A stretch of 64,000 bases of DNA from Sphaerisporangium rufum (GTDB lineage Bacteria; Actinomycetota; Actinomycetes; Streptosporangiales; Streptosporangiaceae), in contig NZ_BOOU01000044.1 of NCBI RefSeq assembly GCF_016863395.1, positions 124,001 through 188,000 of the forward strand. Reading direction: 5' to 3'. The translations under genes and the position numbers were made by a program. The notes under the pieces were generated by a model. That model saw only the letters and a program-made list of their open reading frames with translations. It did no database searches and had not been told where the DNA came from. This document shows, in pieces, positions 1 through 8,498 of the stretch. Each line of letters starts with the position of its first letter. Within the stretch, counting starts at the first letter, position 1.

Positions 1-206
1 ACGGAGGTTAGCAGGCCGCTTTCGGTGAGGCGGGTGTGGGCTTGCTTGCGCCAGGTTGCGGTGGATTTGTCGCCGTCGCGGGTTTGCAGGCGGTGCAGGC
101 TGCCCACCATCTCCCACAGAAGGTCGGGGAGGGGCGCCACTCGGGTAAGTGCGACATCTTCTGAGGTGAAGACAATTCTCAGCGTGCCCTTGAGGTAAGG
201 CTTCAT
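1..206 (-). CDS. ArsR-like winged-helix regulator, N-terminal part (cut by window edge)
   Basis: Reading leftward from an ATG at 206, an open frame runs off the window edge, giving about 68 residues. The start resembles the N-terminal module of actinobacterial ArsR-like winged-helix regulators: a short beta strand (LRIVFTSEDVALTRVA), then PDLLWEMVGSLHRLQ. That module usually precedes the winged helix in proteins of about 300 residues. The helix-turn-helix itself lies outside the window, so the family call rests on this N-terminal pattern alone. A transcription factor is the likely role; the target is unknown. The neighbouring DNA to the right is lower in GC and holds mobile-element debris. 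Confidence 0.55.
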   Translation of the reverse strand, partial: MKPYLKGTLRIVFTSEDVALTRVAPLPDLLWEMVGSLHRLQTRDGDKSTATWRKQAHTRLTESGLLTS

Positions 207-701
207 GTCCGATGCTTCCCTCTCGATGGGTGGGGAGGGCGACAGTATGGGGACGCGGCGCGATGCGAGAGTGGTCGCAAGGAGATCGGGCCGCGCGTGG
301 TTCAGGTCGATGGCGCAGGGAAGTCACGGAACCCTCATCTGACTAGAGTCAGATGCTGACCTCGGTTACTTGGACGGCCCGCTCCAACATGGGGCCGATA
401 TGCCCTGGTTGCCATATTTGCAGCCATGAGGATTCCGACGCGACCGATAGACAGTCAGGCATGATGACTGCTCAGTGGCGGCACCAAAGAAGAGTCCGTA
501 CGGAAACGCTGTAGCCTCCCACCCGGTATTGGGAAGAAACGGTCCGGCCGAAGCGGGAGTGCCACCTGACACATCGTGAGCAATCATCCACCCAGTGGCA
601 GTTTGACGCGCCCGCCAGGCAGGCTGTTCAGAGGCCGGGAGGTTGCTTGTTCCCATCGAACACGCGTTCATATTCGCCACACGCTCGTTGATCGGCAGGA
701 C
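207..701. other. Intergenic, no supported gene
   Basis: About 495 bases between the ArsR-like start and the LysR stop, noticeably less GC-rich than the rest of the window. A 104-codon minus-strand frame (366-680) exists, but it has no recognisable domain, no clear ribosome binding site and no neighbour logic. The two flanking genes both read leftward, so promoter DNA for the ArsR-like gene should lie near 207-320. I see no confident terminator, repeat or RNA gene here. Confidence 0.4.
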
Positions 702-1697
702 CTACAGGGAAGAGGTCTTGAGCCATGTCGCCGCCGCCTCACGTACCGCCTGGACGACCGGACGGCTACGGTGCCGGGTAAGCCATGCCAGTGCGGATAC
801 GCACGGAGATATGTCGATCACGTTGAGGTAGCGTATGCCTGGGCGCGGGTAGAAGTGGCGTGCCGCTTCCGGCATGAAGACCACCACCTCGCCCTGGGCA
901 ATGGCGAGCAGGAGCTCTTCCAAGTCGTGGAACACCGGCCCGTACCGCACTACGGACCCGTCCGGGCGGGGGTCTTCCGCCCAGTATTTCGTCCACTGCC
1001 TCGGCACCTGCGGCGGGTGCTGGGGGAATAGATAGCCAGCGAGGTCAGCAAGAGATACGGCGTTTCGACTGGTCAGGGGGTTATCGGCTGAGACGCAGGC
1101 AACGCGAGGCTCGCTGGACAGCTCCAGCATCTCGATGCCGGACGGGACCGGTGGACGCAAGAAGGCGACGTCCACCCTGCCTTCGAGCAGCTGCGTCATT
1201 TGATCGGCCAGGTTCGAGGTGCGTACTTCGACGGTCAGATGCGGATGCCGGGCACGCAAATCTTGAAGGATCGGCTGGGTGTAAGGCATGGCCGATTCGG
1301 CGGCAAATGTTCCAACGACCAGATGGTCGGTGAGAGTCCGAGCCCACTGGTCCGCCTTGTCGCGCAACCACTGCATTGCGTCAACGACCGCCTGCGCCTC
1401 ACCCCGCAGGGCGTGGCCTGCGTCGCTGAGTCGGACCGTACGACCCGCACGCACGAACAGCTGCACCCCTAGCCGCTTCTCCAACACCTGGATTTGGCGG
1501 CTCAGCGCTGGCTGAGTCATGAACAATCTCAATGCAGCCTTGCCGAAATGTAATTCCTCAGCTGTCACGAGGAACAGACGTAGCTGGTGTGGAGTAATCC
1601 CAATTTTGGATGGCCCGAAACTAAGGTCCTCCTTGGGGGTGGAGCTTATGGCAGCACGATTTGGACGGTGCCGCGGTGGGAACGGAGCAGCCATCAT
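702..1697 (-). CDS. LysR-family transcriptional regulator
   Basis: The LysR layout is clear: an N-terminal winged helix (TPHQLRLFLVTAEELHFGKA..., then TQPALSRQIQVLEKRLGVQLF), a linker helix and a periplasmic-binding-protein-like effector domain to the C-terminus. LysR proteins usually act as tetramers and activate a neighbouring gene with a small-molecule co-inducer. The conserved HTH begins late in the open frame. I place the start at the ATG pair 1697/1694, but an ATG at 1769 is also open and no good ribosome binding site decides between them. No divergent target gene is obvious: the next rightward gene is an IS transposase, so the natural partner may have been lost to insertion. Effector and regulon cannot be read from sequence. 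Confidence 0.85.
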   Translation of the reverse strand: MMAAPFPPRHRPNRAAISSTPKEDLSFGPSKIGITPHQLRLFLVTAEELHFGKAALRLFMTQPALSRQIQVLEKRLGVQLFVRAGRTVRLSDAGHALRGEAQAVVDAMQWLRDKADQWARTLTDHLVVGTFAAESAMPYTQPILQDLRARHPHLTVEVRTSNLADQMTQLLEGRVDVAFLRPPVPSGIEMLELSSEPRVACVSADNPLTSRNAVSLADLAGYLFPQHPPQVPRQWTKYWAEDPRPDGSVVRYGPVFHDLEELLLAIAQGEVVVFMPEAARHFYPRPGIRYLNVIDISPCVSALAWLTRHRSRPVVQAVREAAATWLKTSSL

Positions 1698-1845
1698 GCC
1701 CAGTAGGTTATCGAACGAGTCAACATTGTCATATATGCAGAAATGGCGCCTTGCGGTTCGAAACGACACACTGAGCCCATTCCAACCGGATCTTGCAGGT
1801 CACAGCCTTGTTGCGGATCGCTGATCTGACCTGAGACATAGAGAA

Positions 1846-2661
1846 ACCCCTGGTAGAAGGATTGTCGACCAAGATCAACCATTGCACCAGGGGCTCGTGT
1901 GCGTTTCTACCGTGCGGCGCTGCCGTTGTCACATCGGACGCTGACCTACCTGGCAGGCGTGATCCGGCGCCACCGGATCGCGATCGGCTCCACCTGGCGC
2001 CGGCTCAACCCGGCCCAGCAGGCGCTGCTGGTACTGGTCCACCTGCGTAAAGGTGAAACATTCGCCGAGGTCGCGGCAGGATTCGGCGTGGGGACGGCAA
2101 CCGCCTGGCGCTACGTGCACGAGGCCGTCACCTTGCTGGCCGACCGCGCGCCCCCTCCGGCAGGCACTGCGCGCGGCCAAGCGCGCCGGCCACGCCTTCG
2201 TCGTGCTCGACGGCACGATCATCCCCATCGACCGCGTCGCCGCCGACCGGCCGTACTACTCGGGCAAACACAAAAAGCACGGCATGAACGTCCAGGTCAT
2301 CGCGACACCCGACGGTACACCCCTGTGGACATCGGGCTCCCTGCCCGGCGCGGTCCACGACATCAAAGCGGCCCAGATCTGGGGTGTGATCCGGCGCCTG
2401 GACGCTGCCGGACTCATCGCCCTTGCCGACAAGGCCTACGTCGGTGCGGGTCAGAGAGTCCTTGTTCCGTACAAGGGCAGAAACAAGCCGCAGTCACAAA
2501 AGACCGCCAACTCTGCCCACGCCAAGCTCCGCGGCCCCGGCGAACGCGCGAATGCGCTCTTGAAGACCTGGCGCATCCTGCGGAAACTCCGCTGGTGCCC
2601 ACTACACGCCGGACATCTCGTCAAAGCCATCTTCGTGCTTCAGGCCCGCGAAACGGGATGA
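1846..2661 (+). mobile_element. Insertion sequence, IS5 superfamily (HTH_Tnp_4/DDE_Tnp_4 type), ends unresolved
   Basis: The element is identified by its transposase. An 8-base inverted repeat, CCCCTGGT (1847-1854) and ACCAGGGG (1886-1893), lies just before the transposase start and would fold the leader around the GTG at 1899. I could not match terminal inverted repeats or a target-site duplication at the two ends, so the true limits are uncertain; 1846 and 2661 only bracket what is supported. Confidence 0.6.
1899..2661 (+). pseudogene. IS5-superfamily transposase, frame broken by about one missing base
   Basis: Two frames together make one transposase. The first (GTG 1899 to about 2150) has the N-terminal HTH: ...NPAQQALLVLVHLRKGE, FAEVAAGFGVGTATAWRYV. 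The second (about 2152-2661) has the DDE domain: VVLDGTIIPID (first Asp), GAVHDIKA (second Asp), and GERANALLK near the end with the likely Glu. The switch falls at a run of five C at 2151-2155. Related proteins have an extra residue here, so loss of one base fits best and the copy is probably inactive. A programmed +1 slip on the C run is possible but less likely. Full length would be about 254 residues, normal for the family. Confidence 0.8.
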
Positions 2662-3024
2662 AATACGCTCACTACTGATGAAGGCAACATCTCCCAGAAA
2701 CAGAAAGACAAAGTAGCTGACACTCTCTGCGCAGCCTGCGAGGGAGGCGAATGGATTCCGGCCACCGTCGTGGTGGTCGCGGGTGTCGGGGTCGAAGCCG
2801 GAGGTTTCACCGATGAATAGTTGCTGGAGAGTTGACAGGCGGGCTGCTGGAGTTCGAGGGGCAGGTGTGAGTGGGGTCGCGTCTGGGTGGGGATGGCGTC
2901 GACACGGGCAGAGGAGGCAATCTGCGCATAGCGCTTACTCGTGGGAAGTTCTGGCGTATTTTTTGCTGACGCAAGACTATCGGAAATAGGCGTCCCAAAA
3001 GCTCAAGTCACACGAGGAGAAGAA
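2662..3024. other. Intergenic, IS flank with no supported gene
   Basis: The 363 bases between the transposase stop and the secreted-protein start contain only short open frames without recognisable domains or ribosome binding sites. Base composition is mixed, with A/T-rich patches near 2680-2720 and 2930-2990. The promoter of the following secreted gene should lie in 2930-3010. The right end of the first IS should be in 2662-2750 but I could not define it. Confidence 0.4.
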
Positions 3025-3463
3025 ATGAGACGTTTCAAGATTCCCTTAGTAGCTTTCTTTGGAGTGGCACTACTTCTTGCCCTCCCCGGTATGGCGCAGG
3101 CAGCGGATGCTGCGGCCTCAACAGCAGTACTGGCGGACGGGGGGGTGTCGGGAGCCGGCATACACCGGTGGCGGCTGGACTAACGTCTACCCATGCATCT
3201 CCAAGGACTCCATCGGCATGAAAGCCGACGCCTATGTCGGCGGCGTGCCATCCAGCTGCTCGTATTACATAGTGACCATCATTTGGTCCGGAAACCCTTC
3301 CTATCCGACAGCAGAAGGCAACAGAATGCCATGCAACAGGAAGGTATCGGCAGTCGTTAGAGCGTCTAATCACGGAAGTCTATTCTGGGCGAGAATCAGA
3401 GGATACAACAGCAAGCATCAAAGTTTCCTCAGTCTGGAAAGCCCTCCCATCAGCTACCCTTGA
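3025..3463 (+). pseudogene. Small secreted protein, frameshifted at a G7 run
   Basis: An ATG at 3025 follows a good GAGGAG ribosome binding site. It encodes a textbook Sec signal peptide: MRRFK, a hydrophobic core, then a GMAQAAD cleavage region near residue 26. The frame then runs into a stop at 3183. Removing one G from the seven-G run at 3139-3145 joins it to the downstream frame that ends at 3463. The joined protein would be 145 residues, with about 120 mature residues, four cysteines (probably two disulfides) and many aromatics. I do not recognise the family. Either the gene is dead in this strain or the G run is miscounted. Its lower GC and its position between two IS remnants suggest it arrived horizontally. 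Confidence 0.6.
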
Positions 3464-3600
3464 GCGGTTCACGCCCAGACGTATCGTCGCTATCGGTGAT
3501 TCCTGTTTACGTGCTTAGTTGGTCTGCTCTTTACAGCTCGTTTCAAAATGAACGGTGTGTCGGCTGGTGACAGCCGCGCCGCCCGGAGAAGATCAGCGGT

Positions 3601-4245
3601 ATGTCTTCCCCCGACCTCGTTCCCGACGATCTGTGGGAACGCATAGCCCCGCTCCTGCCACGCCACCCACCCCGTCGCCGACACCACCCGGGGCGGCGGC
3701 CGATCGATGACCGCATGGCCTTGGCCGGCATCATCTACGTCCTGCGTACCGGCGTGGCCTGGCGCGATGTCCCGGCCTCGGTGATCGGCTGCTCGGGCGT
3801 GACCTGCTGGCGGCGGCTACGTGACTGGACCGAGGCCGGCGTCTGGCCACGCCTGCACCAGCTGCTGCTGAGCGAACTGCGGGCCGCGGGCCTGCTCGAC
3901 CTGGAGGCCGCCGCCATCGACGGCTCCCACGTCCGCGCCCTCAAAGGGGGGACCATGTCGGGCCGTCGCCGGTCGATCGCGGCCGGCCCGGCTCCAAGCA
4001 CCACCTGATCGTCGATGCGCACGGCACCCCACTGGCGGCTTCGGTGACCGGCGGCAACCGCCACGACGTCACACAGCTGGCACCCCTGCTAGACAAGATC
4101 CCGCCCATCCGCGGAGTACGCGGCCGACCCCGGCGCAAACCCCGCCGCCTGTATGCCGACCGCGGCTACGACTACCCCAGCCACCGCCGCCACCTGCGCA
4201 TACGCGGGATCAGCCCGATCATCGCCCGCCGCGGCACCCCGCACG
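3601..4245 (+). mobile_element. IS5/IS427-type transposase, two overlapping frames, 3' truncated
   Basis: The first frame (ATG 3601, open to 4008) carries the DUF4096-like N-terminal region: LVPDDLWERIAPLLP, MALAGIIYVLRTGVAWRDVP, and the first catalytic Asp in AAIDGSHVRAL. At AAAGGGGGG (3943-3951) a -1 slip continues the protein as GDHVGPSPVDRGRPGSKHHL, then VTGGNRHDV with the second Asp, and YADRGYD. This is the arrangement expected for IS427-group elements with programmed -1 frameshifting. Homology stops at about 4245, where the normal C-terminal segment with the catalytic Glu should follow. From there the sequence is a piece of another transposase on the opposite strand, so this copy cannot encode a full enzyme. 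Confidence 0.85.
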
Positions 4246-4636
4246 GCACCGCGGCCGCCAGCTTGGCCGAGGCGCGCTCCACCCGCGGCAACGTCTTGAC
4301 CTTCTCCCGGGTCGTCTCCCGCTCGGCCCGCGCCAGCAGCTTGGTCGCGATCAGCACGTCCAACAGGTCCAGGGCGTCATCGACCGCCCGCGTGGTCAGA
4401 TGCACCGCCGTGGACAGCAGCGCCGCCAGCCGCCGCGTGTCGCTATGCCACCGCGGCAACGAGGCCTTGCCGTCGACCCCGTACCGCGACAGCTCAGCCA
4501 GCCGACGCAGCGGCACCCCTGACACATCCAGCCCACCCATCCCCAGCGCGGCGATCTCAGCGGCGCGTTCCAGTGCCCGCGTCATCGCCGGACCCGACAC
4601 CCGAACCGGTCCGCGTTGCAACCGGTCTGACCGCAC
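4246..4636 (-). pseudogene. Internal fragment of a Tn3-family transposase
   Basis: Read leftward, about 125 residues resemble the middle of large Tn3-family TnpA proteins with an N-terminal DUF4158 region: ERAAEIAALGMGGLDVSG, LAELSRYGVDGKA, AVDDALDLLDVLIATKLLARA and LPRVERASAKLAAAV. Complete TnpA proteins are near 1000 residues, so this is an orphan fragment cut at both ends. Its left edge abuts the truncated IS427-type transposase at 4245, a direct junction of two unrelated elements in opposite orientations. The frame is still open, which suggests the truncation is not ancient, but no function is expected. The ATG at 4636 is not a real start. Confidence 0.7.
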
Positions 4637-4663
4637 TCGGTGGTCAATAACGGTCGGGCGCCT

Positions 4664-5434
4664 TTACATTGTAGATTCATTCGGTGCGGTACCGTCGCCT
4701 GCGGCGGTGCGCGAAAAGTGGAACGGGCAGCGGGTGCCGCCCAGCCCGATCGTGGTGCGGCGCTCGAAGCGCAGCCCATGCCGGCCGGGGTCGATCGCCT
4801 CGATCCAGTTCTCGTCGAAGGCGCACATCGCCGGGGTCAATTCCGGCGCGCCGTGGGCGGCCAGCACGTCGTGGTAGAAGCACCGGTGCACCTCCAGCAG
4901 GTAGTGCCGGTCGTCGTCGGCAGGGCGGGCGAAGGTGAACGCCGCGCCGAAGGCGTGCTCCTCCCGGGACTTGGAGACCGCGACCATCGCCGCGAACGGA
5001 TCGGGCGCGGTGTCGAGCATCGCCCGGGTGCCCGCGCGCACCGCGGGGCCGAGCGGTTCGATCAGGGCGGCCCGGACCGCGGCGATCGCGGCCGGGCGGC
5101 CGAGCGGCGCCAGCAGCGCCCGGTATCCGGCCAGCACGGCGAGGGTGAGGCGCAGGTTGTGCCGGGACGGCTCGTCGACGATCAGGTGCGCGGCGGCCTC
5201 CAGCAGCGCGGCGTGCCGCAGGCGGGCGTCCGGCACCAGGCCGGAAGGCAGCGCGTGCTCGCGCGCCGTCGCGGCCAGCTGCCCGAAGAACGCCTCGATC
5301 AGGGCGGTGATGTCCCGCTCGTTGTCGGGGAGGTACTCCTCGCCGAGATCGTCGAACTCCGGGATCTCCGGGATCTCCGGCGATACGGGCGAGTCGGGGG
5401 TTTCGGCGGAATCGGAGAATCGGCCGGTGGTCAT
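4664..5434 (-). CDS. L-2-amino-thiazoline-4-carboxylate (ATC) hydrolase-family protein
   Basis: The 256-residue protein has an acidic, proline-rich N-terminus, then a helical region, and a C-terminal block with CFYHDVLAAHG, MCAFDENWIEAI and GGTRCPFHF. This block matches the ATC_hydrolase domain (PF14196 type). The family's named member opens the thiazoline ring to give N-carbamoyl-cysteine, but most relatives have no tested substrate. The conserved cysteines and histidines seen here are those typical of the domain. The start is the ATG at 5434. The gene stands alone: mobile debris follows its 3' end and a USP gene diverges upstream. The 285 bases upstream hold no other gene I can support. Confidence 0.75.
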   Translation of the reverse strand: MTTGRFSDSAETPDSPVSPEIPEIPEFDDLGEEYLPDNERDITALIEAFFGQLAATAREHALPSGLVPDARLRHAALLEAAAHLIVDEPSRHNLRLTLAVLAGYRALLAPLGRPAAIAAVRAALIEPLGPAVRAGTRAMLDTAPDPFAAMVAVSKSREEHAFGAAFTFARPADDDRHYLLEVHRCFYHDVLAAHGAPELTPAMCAFDENWIEAIDPGRHGLRFERRTTIGLGGTRCPFHFSRTAAGDGTAPNESTM

Positions 5435-5719
5435 CGGTGGTCCTTTCGGGACGGGACGGTCCCGAGCGCGGACCCCGGCTCGCGTGCGGGCAGGCCGGGC
5501 GCGCTCGCGACCATGCGAGCACGCCGGCGCGCTCCACCGACCTACCGGGCGCCGACGAACTTCAACGGATTCGGACGGCCCGATGATGCCACGCGGCGCG
5601 CCGGGCCGTCGAGCCCGGACCGGCGGTGCGCGTGGTTAGTACCTTTTAGTGGCGTTTTTCCGGAGGCTTTGGCAGGGCGTCACCACCTACGGGAGATGCT
5701 CATCAAGGAGGAGGTCCCC

Positions 5720-6214
5720 GTGACGCACAACCCGACCCGGCCGCGCATCGTCGTCGGCGTGAGCCACTCCCCCACCGCCATCACCGCGCTGCGCTGGGCC
5801 CTGGAGGAGGCCCGGCTGCGCGGCGCGCAGATCCTGCCCGTGCACGCCTGGCAGTGGTCGGGCCAGCACCGGGCCTCCTACGCGCCGATGGGCACCTGGC
5901 GCTCGCACGAGGAGGAGTACGCCGCCGCGCGCGAACGTGCCCGGGGCGTCGTCGCCGGGCACCCGGCCTGCCTGGAACCGGTGGTGGCGCACGGCCCGCC
6001 CGCCCAGGTGCTGCTGCGGCACTGCCAGGACGCCGAGATGCTCGTGCTCGGGATCCGCCGCCCCGAACCCGGCGTCCCGGTCACTGCCACCCCGGTGGTC
6101 GTCGCCTGCGTCATGGGCGCCCGCTGCCCGGTCGTGGTGGTCTCCTGCGGCGCCGCCCCCGAGCCCGCCGTCCGGCCCCGCCCGGCCGGCCTCACCGGCG
6201 TCGCCACCGGCTGA
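5720..6214 (+). CDS. Universal stress protein (UspA family), single domain
   Basis: The GTG at 5720 is chosen because AAGGAGGAGG lies at the right distance upstream; an ATG at 5698 would place that site inside the gene. The 164-residue product begins with the UspA strand RIVVGVSHS, then TALRWALEEARLRGAQILPVHAW, and ends with MGARCPVVVVSC. The usual ATP-binding pattern G-2x-G-9x-G(S/T) is not intact: the region reads LGIRRPEPGVPVTATPV. This may therefore be a non-nucleotide-binding USP. It appears monocistronic and divergent from the ATC hydrolase-type gene. Confidence 0.85.
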   Translation: MTHNPTRPRIVVGVSHSPTAITALRWALEEARLRGAQILPVHAWQWSGQHRASYAPMGTWRSHEEEYAAARERARGVVAGHPACLEPVVAHGPPAQVLLRHCQDAEMLVLGIRRPEPGVPVTATPVVVACVMGARCPVVVVSCGAAPEPAVRPRPAGLTGVATG

Positions 6215-6389
6215 ACGCCCGCCGGAACGCCGGTCGCCGCCGCCTTTCCTGCCGGGCCCTCGCCGGTCCCCCGGTCGGACCGCCGCGTCATCCGGCACAG
6301 CCGGCCGGCCGCTGCCGCCCAGGAGTGCCGGCTCGGGCACGGTGCCGCCGGCGGTCACCTGCGGCGGCCGGGGACCTCGCCGAAGTGGT

Positions 6390-7451
6390 CTACCCAGGCC
6401 GCTCCCCCGGTTCGGCGGTCACCCCGTACAGGCGGGCCAGGGCGGCCGCCGACTCGGCGACGGCGGCGCGCAGCTCCGGCGGCTCCAGCACCTCCAGATC
6501 GGCGCCCATGCGCAGCAGCAGCCAGCGGGCGTGCCGCACCCCCTCGATGGGCAGGCGCAGCACTCGCCACCCGTCCGGCTCCGGCGGGCCCGCAGCCGCC
6601 AGCGCCGCCTCCACCGGCCCGGTGCCCGCCGTCACCCGCAGCATGCCTTCGGCGCCCGGCGCCAGCCGCACCACCGCCTGCGCCGGGTACATCCGCGTCC
6701 GGAAGTCGGCGGCGTACTCCTGCCAGAACGCGGCCAGGTCGAAGTCCTCGGGCCGGGTGAACCGGGCGGGCAGCACCTCGGCCGACAGGATCCGCGCGAT
6801 GCGGTAGGTGCGCGGCGCCGGGCCGGCCGGCGGCCCGGCCGGCGAGCCGGCCGCCTGACCCGTCGACGGGCCGGTCGACGGGCCGGCCGGCGCGGCGACC
6901 AGGTACCAGGAGCCGCCCTTGAGCACCAGGCCGTAGGGCCGGACCCGGCGGGTCACATCCTGCGGGCCCCACCGGCGGTAGACCATCTGGATCTCCCGCT
7001 CCTCCCACACCGCGTCGGCGACCTCCGCCAGCAACGGCACCTCGTCGGACTCGCGGTACCAGCCCGGCACGTCCAGCAGGAACCGCTCGCGCATCCGCGC
7101 GGCCCGCGAGCGCGGCTCGGGCGGCAGTGCGGCCAGCAGCTTCAACTCGGCCGCGGCGGCCACCTCCGAGCGGCCGAGTTCGGCGGCCGGGCCGGGCAGC
7201 GCCGCCAGGAACAGCGAGGAGGCCTCCTCGGCGGTGAGCCCGGTCAGCCGGGTGCGGTAGCCGTCCAGCAGCCGGTAGCCGCCCGCCGGGCCGCGGTCGG
7301 CGTAGACCGGGACGCCGGCCGCCGAGAGCGCCTCCACGTCGCGGTAGACGGTGCGCACCGAGACCTCCAGCTCTCGCGACAGCTCGGTGGCGGTCATCTG
7401 CCCGCGCGCCTGCAGCAGCAACAGCAGGGACAGCAACCGGCTCGCGCGCAT
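6390..7451 (-). CDS. WYL-domain (YafY/DeoR-like) transcriptional regulator
   Basis: The 353-residue protein starts at the ATG at 7451 with a DeoR/HTH_11 winged helix: ASRLLSLLLLLQARGQMTATELSRELEVSVRTVYRDVEALSAAGVPV. A WYL domain follows from about residue 140 (IQMVYRRWGPQDVTRRVRPYGLVLKGGSWYLVA) and a WCX-like C-terminal domain ends near 340. Such proteins sense ligands, often nucleic-acid-derived, through the WYL pocket. A low-complexity insert of repeated GPST/AGSPAGPPAG residues interrupts the WYL region near residues 190-215. The next gene to the left is the convergent USP, and the flanking minus-strand membrane gene begins far upstream, so no target is obvious. Alanine- and arginine-rich shadow frames overlap it on both strands and are not genes. 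Confidence 0.88.
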   Translation of the reverse strand: MRASRLLSLLLLLQARGQMTATELSRELEVSVRTVYRDVEALSAAGVPVYADRGPAGGYRLLDGYRTRLTGLTAEEASSLFLAALPGPAAELGRSEVAAAAELKLLAALPPEPRSRAARMRERFLLDVPGWYRESDEVPLLAEVADAVWEEREIQMVYRRWGPQDVTRRVRPYGLVLKGGSWYLVAAPAGPSTGPSTGQAAGSPAGPPAGPAPRTYRIARILSAEVLPARFTRPEDFDLAAFWQEYAADFRTRMYPAQAVVRLAPGAEGMLRVTAGTGPVEAALAAAGPPEPDGWRVLRLPIEGVRHARWLLLRMGADLEVLEPPELRAAVAESAAALARLYGVTAEPGERPG

Positions 7452-7645
7452 GGCACCAGTCTGCCGCCACCGGCGGCGCGCTCGCATGCCGGCGGCCTCC
7501 GGCGCCGTGGCCGGGCCCGGCGGCGTGCCGGGCGGGCGGTCCCGCGGCCCGCGGTCGCACCGGCGGCCACGGCGGTGGCACGACGCGGCGCGACGGCGGT
7601 CCGGCGCGGTGGTATGACGCGGTGTGGCGGCGGTGTGGCGGCGGC

Positions 7646-8404
7646 TCAGATGTCCTCGCCGGGGTCGCCGTCCGGCGGGCTCGGCCGCGGGGTGGCACCG
7701 GTGTCGCCCGGGGACGGCGTCGGCGTGGTGGTGAGGGTGTCGCGCGGCGAGGGCACCGGCGGCGGCGTGGGGACGAACATCGTCGGCGGCGGCGGCCGCG
7801 AGGGCGACGCCGGCTCCTCGCTGCGGAACAGCAGCAGCCAGGTGATCGTCAAAGTCAGGGTCAGCAGCACCGCCAGCGCCGAGGCGGCGGCCACCACCGC
7901 CCGGCGGGTCTCGGTGGGCGGCGGCGCGGGCGGCGGGGGCAGCGGCACCGCCGGCACCCGGTCGCCCAGCCAGTACGGCACGAAGTCCGGGCCGTGCGCC
8001 TGGCCGATCAGCGTGCCGGTCACCAGCACCGACCGCAGGAACCACTCCGCGCCCGGCCCGCCCGGCAGGTACGGCACCGCCACCCACGGGGCCGGCCCGT
8101 CGTGCATCGCCACCACCTGCGGCGCGCCACCACCACCGCCACCGGCCGCCGAACGGCCCCGGGCCCGGGCCACCCAGCCGCGCACGCCGCCGCGGACCGG
8201 CGCCGCCTGGCGCACCGCGGTCAAGAACCGCTCGCGGGCGGCGGCGTCCATCGCCGCGCCGCGGGTGAGCAGCGCGACCGACACCGTGCGGCCGTCGCCC
8301 TCCTGCGCCAGGTAGACGAACCCGGTGGGCAGGGTCTGCAACCGCGCCTGCACGACGTAGCCGCCCAGGCGAGGCGGGTCGCCGTACTGGAGCGGAGTCG
8401 CCAC
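7646..8404 (-). CDS. Membrane protein with kinase N-lobe-like N-terminus and proline-rich tail
   Basis: The frame is read from a GTG at 8404 and gives 252 residues. The first 70 or so follow the pattern of a Ser/Thr kinase N-lobe: PLQYGDPPRLGGYVVQARLQ, GFVYLAQ, GRTVSVALLTR, ARERFLTAVR. The catalytic lysine position is not conserved and no C-lobe (HRD, DFG) exists. A region rich in Gly, Trp and Pro ends at a single transmembrane helix near residues 170-195 (AVVAAASALAVLLTLTLTITWLLLF). The last 55 residues are Pro/Ser/Thr-rich and probably extracytoplasmic. It is divergent from the MoxR operon with only 94 bases between starts. A degenerate kinase-derived sensor or scaffold is an inference; its function is unknown. 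Confidence 0.6.
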   Translation of the reverse strand: MATPLQYGDPPRLGGYVVQARLQTLPTGFVYLAQEGDGRTVSVALLTRGAAMDAAARERFLTAVRQAAPVRGGVRGWVARARGRSAAGGGGGGAPQVVAMHDGPAPWVAVPYLPGGPGAEWFLRSVLVTGTLIGQAHGPDFVPYWLGDRVPAVPLPPPPAPPPTETRRAVVAAASALAVLLTLTLTITWLLLFRSEEPASPSRPPPPTMFVPTPPPVPSPRDTLTTTPTPSPGDTGATPRPSPPDGDPGEDI

Positions 8405-8498
8405 GCACGCTATGAAAGCACAACCGCCGCGGCACGCCGGTCGCGACACCCGGCGAGGGCGCCGTGCGACGGCGCCGCTCGTTTGATGGAATGGCCGC

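Noticed and set aside
366-680. 104-codon minus-strand open frame
   Set aside because: No recognisable domain, no ribosome binding site, lies in a low-GC spacer; kept only as part of the intergenic note.
4640-5700. Long plus-strand open frame reading into the USP gene
   Set aside because: It is antisense to the ATC hydrolase-type gene and has arginine/glycine-rich shadow composition; the USP proper starts at the GTG at 5720 with its own binding site.
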